This document shows positions 60,501-64,000 of a stretch of DNA of 64,000 nucleotides, one piece after another. A program made the translations under genes and the position numbers. The stretch covers positions 930,001 through 994,000 of the forward strand of contig NZ_VIWO01000001.1 of NCBI RefSeq assembly GCF_007829335.1. Direction: 5' to 3'. The stretch is from Chitinophaga polysaccharea (lineage in GTDB: Bacteria; Bacteroidota; Bacteroidia; Chitinophagales; Chitinophagaceae). The notes below the pieces were generated by a model that saw only the letters and a list, made by a program, of their open reading frames with translations, was not told the DNA's origin and did not search any database. Position 1 is the stretch's first letter, and every line of letters begins with the position of its first letter.

Positions 60501-60643
60501 AGCAGGTAGACAGAATGTACTATGTGTTGGAAGAAACACACGTACTGCCTTCTATCAGCTACCTGGCTAAGATCAGAAACAAGGATGCCGCTCCTAAAGC
60601 AGAGAAAGAAACTGCTCACAAGGAAGAAGCGCATCACGCGTAA
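57578..60643 (+). CDS. actB: ActB: iron-sulfur/molybdopterin-fold subunit of alternative complex III
   Basis: 1021 residues. A Tat-like motif RRDFLKYLGF is at 45-54, followed by Ala-rich helix and a lipobox-like IAASC with Cys65. About residues 90-740 form the molybdopterin-oxidoreductase-like domain, which in this complex binds no cofactor. The C-terminal ~280 residues are NrfC-like, with cysteine groups CFGCGACTIAC, CQHCDNAPCENVC, CIGTRYCANNC and CSFC with ACQQAC, 15 Cys in all. That number fits three [4Fe-4S] clusters and one [3Fe-4S], as known for ActB. It lies on the periplasmic side and connects quinol oxidation by ActC to the hemes of ActA. 70 bp after actA. Confidence 0.95.
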   Translation: MEQKKYWKGLEELHNTDAHQEIVKNEFSEELPFESEGLLNATTPRRDFLKYLGFTTAAAAIAASCETPVKKAIPYVNKPEEITPGVANYYASSYAIDGEYVPVVVKTREGRPIKLEGNTLSSITQGSTSAKVQGAVLSLYDTARLRFPSIAGSETTWAELDKQVGAALAGLGGAPVVLLSSTILSPSTKKVIGEFLAKYPNSRHVVYDAVSYAGMLQANESSYGKRVIPSYHFENAKVVVGLGADFLGTWLNPVEYARQFAQTRKINAQKPEMSKLFQFESTMSLTGANADERYTHRPSETGAIALALLAAVGGGVTAPAIADKRVADGIQKAAKALKENNGKALVVSGSNDVNVQIIVNAINNAIGANGTTIDFASPSNYRQGSDADMAKLVSDMNAGSIGAVLVYGVNPAYDYFDAKQFAAGLGKVKLAVSFNERADETTELCKYVAPDHHFLEAWNDAEGRTGYYSFGQPTILPLFKTRAIQDTLLAWAGNTTPWADYLKNEWVSKLGGQEGWDKALQDGVVEPATAPALGGASFSGDVAGAAAKVNSAKKGGKLELVLYEKVAIGSGKLANNPWLQEMPDPITRATWGNYACISNKLAKTFSTQLGDDYEINAEKKVLKIKSNGKEIELPLLIVPGIHPDVIAIAVGYGRSEKTGRAAGGIGVNAYPFVSFNGQTFDYFTTDATADATGAKEIVASTQTHNSYEGRPIVKETTLEEFIKNPKEVNEDRLELKKFGPDFRKDATLYPNYSYPGIKWGMSIDLNTCFGCGACTIACQAENNVSVVGREEVAKGHEMHWIRIDRYFSGDDENPEVVFQPMLCQHCDNAPCENVCPVGATNHSSEGINQMAYNRCIGTRYCANNCPYKVRRLNWRDWNGADSFENNLYDVADMNDNLTRMVLNPDVVVRSRGVMEKCSFCVQRLQEAKLDAKKAGHPLKDGAAKTACQQACGADAIVFGNINDKNSEIYKIRNEQQVDRMYYVLEETHVLPSISYLAKIRNKDAAPKAEKETAHKEEAHHA

Positions 60644-60758
60644 GAGATCTTAATTGGTTATCGTTAAGAGATAAAGACAGAAAGAAGTTACAGAATCTGA
60701 GATCATAACAAAAGACAAGGCTAGTAGCTAGAAGCTAGCAGCTAAAAGCTTATAGAAT
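60644..60758 (+). repeat. AGCTA-type short repeats in the actB-actC spacer
   Basis: Just before actC (60719-60750) the spacer contains CTAGTAGCTAGAAGCTAGCA and then GCTAAAAGCT, a run of degenerate AGCTA/AGCTAAAAGC units. The 10-mer AGCTAAAAGC also occurs at 1525-1534, in front of the CBM9-like gene. The spacer is 115 bp, longer than the other act spacers; no terminator is evident. Confidence 0.45.
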
Positions 60759-62195
60759 ATGCATTTAAAATACGAATCCACACTGAGAGAACCTTTGGTA
60801 GACGGGGTTAAGGATTATCACCAGGTAACGGAAGATATCATTAGTCCCATTGAAGGGAAGCCTGGAACACTGTGGTATGTAGGCTTTTTCATCTCCCTGA
60901 CATTGTTGGGCTTTGGTGCCTTCTCCGTGTTTTGGCAGATTTATTTCGGTGTCGGAGTATGGAACCTGAATAAAACCATTGGTTGGGGTTGGGATATCAC
61001 CAACTTCGTATGGTGGGTAGGTATTGGTCACGCCGGTACCCTGATCTCCGCCATCCTTCTCCTGTTCCGCCAGGGTTGGCGTACAGGGGTAAACCGTGCG
61101 GCAGAAGCGATGACCATCTTCGCGGTAATGTGCGCCGGCCAGTTCCCGATTATTCACATGGGTCGTGTATGGATGGCGTTCTTCATCCTACCTTACCCTA
61201 ACACCCGCGGTCCGGTATGGGTTAACTTTAACTCTCCGCTCCTTTGGGACGTATTTGCGATCTCTACTTACTTTACCGTGTCCCTGTTGTTCTGGTACTC
61301 TGGTCTGTTACCAGATTTCGCTACCGTTCGCGACAGAGCTAAAACCAAATTGCGTAAGCTGTTATATGGTGTAGCGGCTTTCGGTTGGACCGGTTCTACC
61401 AAACACTGGCAACGTCATGAGGCGCTGTCACTGGTACTGGCAGGTTTGTCCACTCCACTGGTATTATCTGTACACACGATCGTATCTTTTGACTTTGCTA
61501 CCTCTGTAATTCCTGGTTGGCATACTACCATCTTCCCTCCCTACTTCGTGGCGGGTGCGATCTTCTCCGGATTTGCGATGGTACAAACACTGCTGATCAT
61601 TACACGTAAAATATTAAAACTGGAAGAATACATTACCCTGGGCCACATGGAAGCCATGAACAAGGTAATTGTACTGACAGGTTCTGTAGTAGGTTGCGCT
61701 TACTTGACTGAGTTGTTCATGGCATGGTATGGTGCTAACCCTTATGAGTTTGCCACTTTCTTCAAATACCGTGCTGCCGGTCCGCTGGGCTGGTCTTACT
61801 GGATCATGATGACCTGTAACGTAATTACGCCACAGGTATTCTGGTTCCGCAAAATGAGAAGAAGCGTAGCGGTAACTTTCGCAATGTCTATCATTGTGAA
61901 CATCGGTATGTGGTTTGAACGTTTTGTAATCATCTGTACTTCCCTGTACCGCGATTACCTGCCATCCAGCTGGTCTTACTATCGTCCGTCCTGGCCAGAA
62001 GTAGGTTTCTACATGGGTACATTTGGTCTGTTCTTTACCTGCTATTTCTTGTTCGCTAAATATTTCCCTGTAATTGCTGTAGCGGAAATCAAGTCTATCC
62101 TGAAGACTTCCGGTGAGAATTTCAAGGAGAAAATGGTGGTATACGAAGAAGAAAGTGCCGAGAAATTTGCACATGACGTAGCGCATGCACATTAA
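60759..62195 (+). CDS. actC: ActC: NrfD-like quinol-oxidising membrane subunit of alternative complex III
   Basis: 478 residues with about ten membrane helices, in NrfD/PsrC style ('WGWDITNFVWWVGIGHAGTLISAILLLFRQGWRTGVNRAAEAMTIFAVM'). The GHAGTLISA segment and the following Arg/Glu-rich helices form the quinol site in known complexes. 'ALSLVLAGLSTPLVLSVHTIVSFDFA' with its His and Asp is also typical. It binds menaquinol and transfers electrons to the cluster chain of ActB, possibly with proton movement. The soluble N-terminus reads 'STLREPLVDGVKDYHQVTEDI', typical for ActC in Bacteroidota. It is the third act gene and paralogous to actF. Confidence 0.95.
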   Translation: MHLKYESTLREPLVDGVKDYHQVTEDIISPIEGKPGTLWYVGFFISLTLLGFGAFSVFWQIYFGVGVWNLNKTIGWGWDITNFVWWVGIGHAGTLISAILLLFRQGWRTGVNRAAEAMTIFAVMCAGQFPIIHMGRVWMAFFILPYPNTRGPVWVNFNSPLLWDVFAISTYFTVSLLFWYSGLLPDFATVRDRAKTKLRKLLYGVAAFGWTGSTKHWQRHEALSLVLAGLSTPLVLSVHTIVSFDFATSVIPGWHTTIFPPYFVAGAIFSGFAMVQTLLIITRKILKLEEYITLGHMEAMNKVIVLTGSVVGCAYLTELFMAWYGANPYEFATFFKYRAAGPLGWSYWIMMTCNVITPQVFWFRKMRRSVAVTFAMSIIVNIGMWFERFVIICTSLYRDYLPSSWSYYRPSWPEVGFYMGTFGLFFTCYFLFAKYFPVIAVAEIKSILKTSGENFKEKMVVYEEESAEKFAHDVAHAH

Positions 62196-62243
62196 TTAGA
62201 CGAATCAAGAGATTTATTAACTGGAATTTGAATTTTTAAATAT

Positions 62244-62837
62244 ATGGCTGTTAAAAAATTTGTTGTAGGCTTGTTTGACGATGAGGCAGTGTTGTTCCCG
62301 GCAGTGAAGAAAGTACGTGCTGCTGGTTACAAATTGCACGATGTATACACTCCTTTTCCTGTTCACGGCCTCGATCATGCAATGGGTTTAAGAGAAACCA
62401 GCCTGCACACAGCCGGTTTCGTATACGGTATCACCGGTACTACTACAGCATTATCCTTCATGAGCTGGGTATTTAATTCAGACTGGCCGTTGAATATTGG
62501 TGGTAAACCACACTTCCCGCTCCCTGCATTCATTCCTATCACTTTTGAGTTGACCGTATTGTTTGCGGCGGTAGGTATGGTGATGACTTTCTGCTATTTG
62601 TGCCAGCTGATGCCGTTTGTAAAGAAACACATCTTCCATCCCAGACAAACAGATGATAAATTTGTAATGGTGATAGAAGTAACCGAAAAAACCAATGCAG
62701 AAGAAGTGAAAAGCTTCCTCGCTGGCGCTGGTGCTCAGGATATTAACGAGCAGAAAGCTGAAGCTGGTTGGTGGTTCGGAAGATGGGATAAGGATGATGA
62801 GCCTTATCTGCGTAAGATTCAGACCACAAACGCTTAA
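62244..62837 (+). CDS. actD: ActD: DUF3341 membrane subunit of alternative complex III
   Basis: 197 residues. The DUF3341 pattern opens with 'KKFVVGLFDDEAVLFPAVKKVRAAGYKLHDVYTPFPVHGLDHAMGL', then two membrane helices (about 55-75 and 95-125) with 'HFPLPAFIPITFELTVLFAAVGMV' between and within them. A soluble C-terminal ferredoxin-like tail follows. In known structures ActD is a two-helix subunit that packs against ActC/ActF. Cofactors are not expected and no heme motif is present. It starts 48 bp after actC, and the gene order is that of other Bacteroidota. Confidence 0.94.
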   Translation: MAVKKFVVGLFDDEAVLFPAVKKVRAAGYKLHDVYTPFPVHGLDHAMGLRETSLHTAGFVYGITGTTTALSFMSWVFNSDWPLNIGGKPHFPLPAFIPITFELTVLFAAVGMVMTFCYLCQLMPFVKKHIFHPRQTDDKFVMVIEVTEKTNAEEVKSFLAGAGAQDINEQKAEAGWWFGRWDKDDEPYLRKIQTTNA

Positions 62838-62921
62838 TTATAATTAACAGCTAAAACATACAGTTGCGACATTAGGATTTGAGCAAGCAAGAACTAATGA
62901 AAGCTAGATAAATAATTTCTG

Positions 62922-63533
62922 ATGAAAAGGACTTCCAACATATTGATTGTAGCCGCATTGGCAACTGGAGCTTTCCTGGCAGCCTGTAACAGAGGGGAGC
63001 ATAACAGAAAGCCCGGCAGGATTTATATGCCAGACATGTATGAATCCCGTGCGTACGAATTTTACAGTGCTCGTTTGTCAGGCCTGAAGCCAGTGGAAGG
63101 AACAGTAAAAAGAGGTGAACTTTTGCCATACCATCTGAAAGAATCAGATACGGCGCTGGCTAATCTGGTGAAGAATCCATTAACTATCACGCCAACTGAT
63201 CTGAAAGAAGGCGAACGTTTATTTAATATCTATTGCGGTATCTGCCATGGTACTGCGCTGGATGGCAACGGTCCCCTCTACAAAGGTGGTGAAGGGCCAT
63301 TTTCTGCCGCTCCTGCCAACCTGATAGCTGGTGCAAAATCCGGTTATACAGAAGGCCGCCTGTTTCATGTAATGACCTATGGTTTTAACATGATGGGTAG
63401 CTACGCCAGCCAACTCGACAGGGAACAACGCTGGAAAGTGGCTGCTTATATCAGAAGCAAACAGCCAGGCGCTGTTGCTCCTGCTGCCGCTCCCGCTAAA
63501 GACAGCGCTGCTGCAGTAGTAGCATCTAAATAA
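62922..63533 (+). CDS. actE: ActE: mono-heme cytochrome c lipoprotein of alternative complex III
   Basis: 203 residues. Lipoprotein signal MKRTSNILIVAALATGAFLAAC with Cys22 as the lipidation site. One heme motif, CGICH, is at 105-109 in 'GERLFNIYCGICHGTALDGNGP'; the distal ligand is probably a Met in 'VMTYGFNMMGSYASQL'. The C-terminus is Ala/Pro-rich. It is the peripheral cytochrome subunit of the complex, facing the periplasm, and may be an exit for electrons. It starts 84 bp after actD and is followed after 43 bp by actF. Confidence 0.94.
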   Translation: MKRTSNILIVAALATGAFLAACNRGEHNRKPGRIYMPDMYESRAYEFYSARLSGLKPVEGTVKRGELLPYHLKESDTALANLVKNPLTITPTDLKEGERLFNIYCGICHGTALDGNGPLYKGGEGPFSAAPANLIAGAKSGYTEGRLFHVMTYGFNMMGSYASQLDREQRWKVAAYIRSKQPGAVAPAAAPAKDSAAAVVASK

Positions 63534-63576
63534 TGAGTTAAAACTGAATTTCAATCAAGTATTTTAATATACAGTA

Positions 63577-64000
63577 ATGAAAGACCAATTTGTAGTACCG
63601 GCAAGATTAAAAAAAACCAGCTTCGTGTTAATGGGCGTGGGCTTGCTGACGTTATTGATCGGATTAGTTGCGTTTAGAGGCGAACACTCGACACGGTTTT
63701 GGGCCGGTCTGTTGCAAAACAGCAGCTTCTTTTTGCTGATTACATTGGCAAGCACCTTTTTTATCGCTGCTACCACCCTCGCACATGGTGGTTGGCAAAT
63801 CGCGTTCCGCCGCGTTCCTGAAGCTATTTCAATGGCAGTACCTGTTCTGGCAGCCATTTTATTTATAGTAGTAATGATCCTCGTGTTTGGCGGAAGAGAT
63901 GATATCTATCACTGGGTAAATCCTCACCACGTTGCGGAAGATAAAATCCTCACCTGGAAATCTGCTTTCCTGAACAAAGGATTCTTTACTATCGCTACTA
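63577..64000 (+). CDS. actF: ActF: second NrfD-like membrane subunit of alternative complex III (partial, right edge)
   Basis: ATG at 63577 opens a frame of 141 complete codons that continues past the window end. It reads MKDQFVVPARLKKTSFVLMG, then three hydrophobic helices ('FVLMGVGLLTLLIGLVAF', 'SSFFLLITLASTFFIAATTLA', 'ISMAVPVLAAILFIVVMILVF') with 'HGGWQIAFRRVPEAI' between them. The end of the visible part, 'IYHWVNPHHVAEDKILTWKSAFLNKGFFTI', is typical for ActF of this phylum. ActF is a paralogue of ActC and may form a proton path. Its position as the sixth gene, 43 bp after actE, completes the actABCDEF order; the rest lies beyond the window. Confidence 0.9.
   Translation, partial: MKDQFVVPARLKKTSFVLMGVGLLTLLIGLVAFRGEHSTRFWAGLLQNSSFFLLITLASTFFIAATTLAHGGWQIAFRRVPEAISMAVPVLAAILFIVVMILVFGGRDDIYHWVNPHHVAEDKILTWKSAFLNKGFFTIAT

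Noticed and set aside
59675..60637. 320-codon open frame antisense to the end of actB
   Set aside because: It lies wholly inside a clearly coding, conserved gene. Its product shows no recognisable motif.
57578..60643. ActB as a functional molybdenum oxidoreductase
   Set aside because: The molybdopterin-like domain lies in an act operon with NrfD-like partners and the C-terminal cluster domain, which is the known cofactor-free ActB arrangement.

Overview
The window looks like chromosomal DNA of a Bacteroidota bacterium, most likely Chitinophagaceae (Chitinophaga-like). Four things point this way. There are two proteins with type IX secretion/gliding C-termini, and a PorP/SprF-like plus PorE-like pair. 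A complete start of an alternative complex III (act) operon is present. Several promoters match the Bacteroidota -7 consensus TAnnTTTG. Domains typical of the phylum also occur (DUF5606, MerC, SusC-style TonB receptor). No rRNA, tRNA, CRISPR array or intact insertion sequence was seen.

Layout. 1-3700 (minus): a Tat-type sugar-active-looking protein cut by the left edge, a CBM9-like secreted protein and an M13 metallopeptidase lipoprotein. 3847-5692 (plus): a DUF5009/HGSNAT-like membrane acyltransferase and two small unknown genes. 5696-13681 (minus): a tightly spaced five-gene run read NACHT NTPase, membrane transglutaminase, ClC transporter, KefF-like oxidoreductase, KefC-like antiporter. 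Divergent from it, 14254-30504 (plus): a 4341-residue surface protein built from repeated modules, followed by PorP/SprF-like and PorE-like genes, closed by a strong terminator.

30604-31152 is a deletion scar joining the C-terminal ends of a former divergent MFS/LysR pair. 31261-37683 holds a lipoprotein, a MATE exporter, a PfkB kinase, an S1/P1 nuclease and uvrB. 38093-43448 holds amtB with a porin, DUF2461, a small gene enclosed by perfect 19-bp inverted repeats, and asd. 43595-47976 holds a lamin-tail protein, a DUF5606 protein with a lysine-rich tail, and oligoendopeptidase F.

48070-53642 looks like a metal-homeostasis module. A Sco1 protein and a Fur-family regulator face a MerC-like protein, a COG0523 GTPase and a TonB receptor. 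The merC promoter carries a 21-bp palindrome that fits a Zur/Fur operator. 53649-55779 holds an outer-membrane-like protein, purN (TTG start) and an NlpE-like lipoprotein. 56230 to the right edge is the actABCDEF operon of alternative complex III, the quinol oxidase that replaces the bc1 complex; actF is cut by the edge.

The less ordinary parts are the NACHT/transglutaminase/ion-transport operon facing the giant surface-protein operon across an intergenic region with repeated TGAACAAAATGAAC-type motifs; the strict one-lectin-like-module-plus-three-Ig higher-order repeat of the giant protein; the MFS/LysR scar; and the inverted-repeat-bounded small gene. All family assignments rest on motifs and recalled family features; no database search was run.
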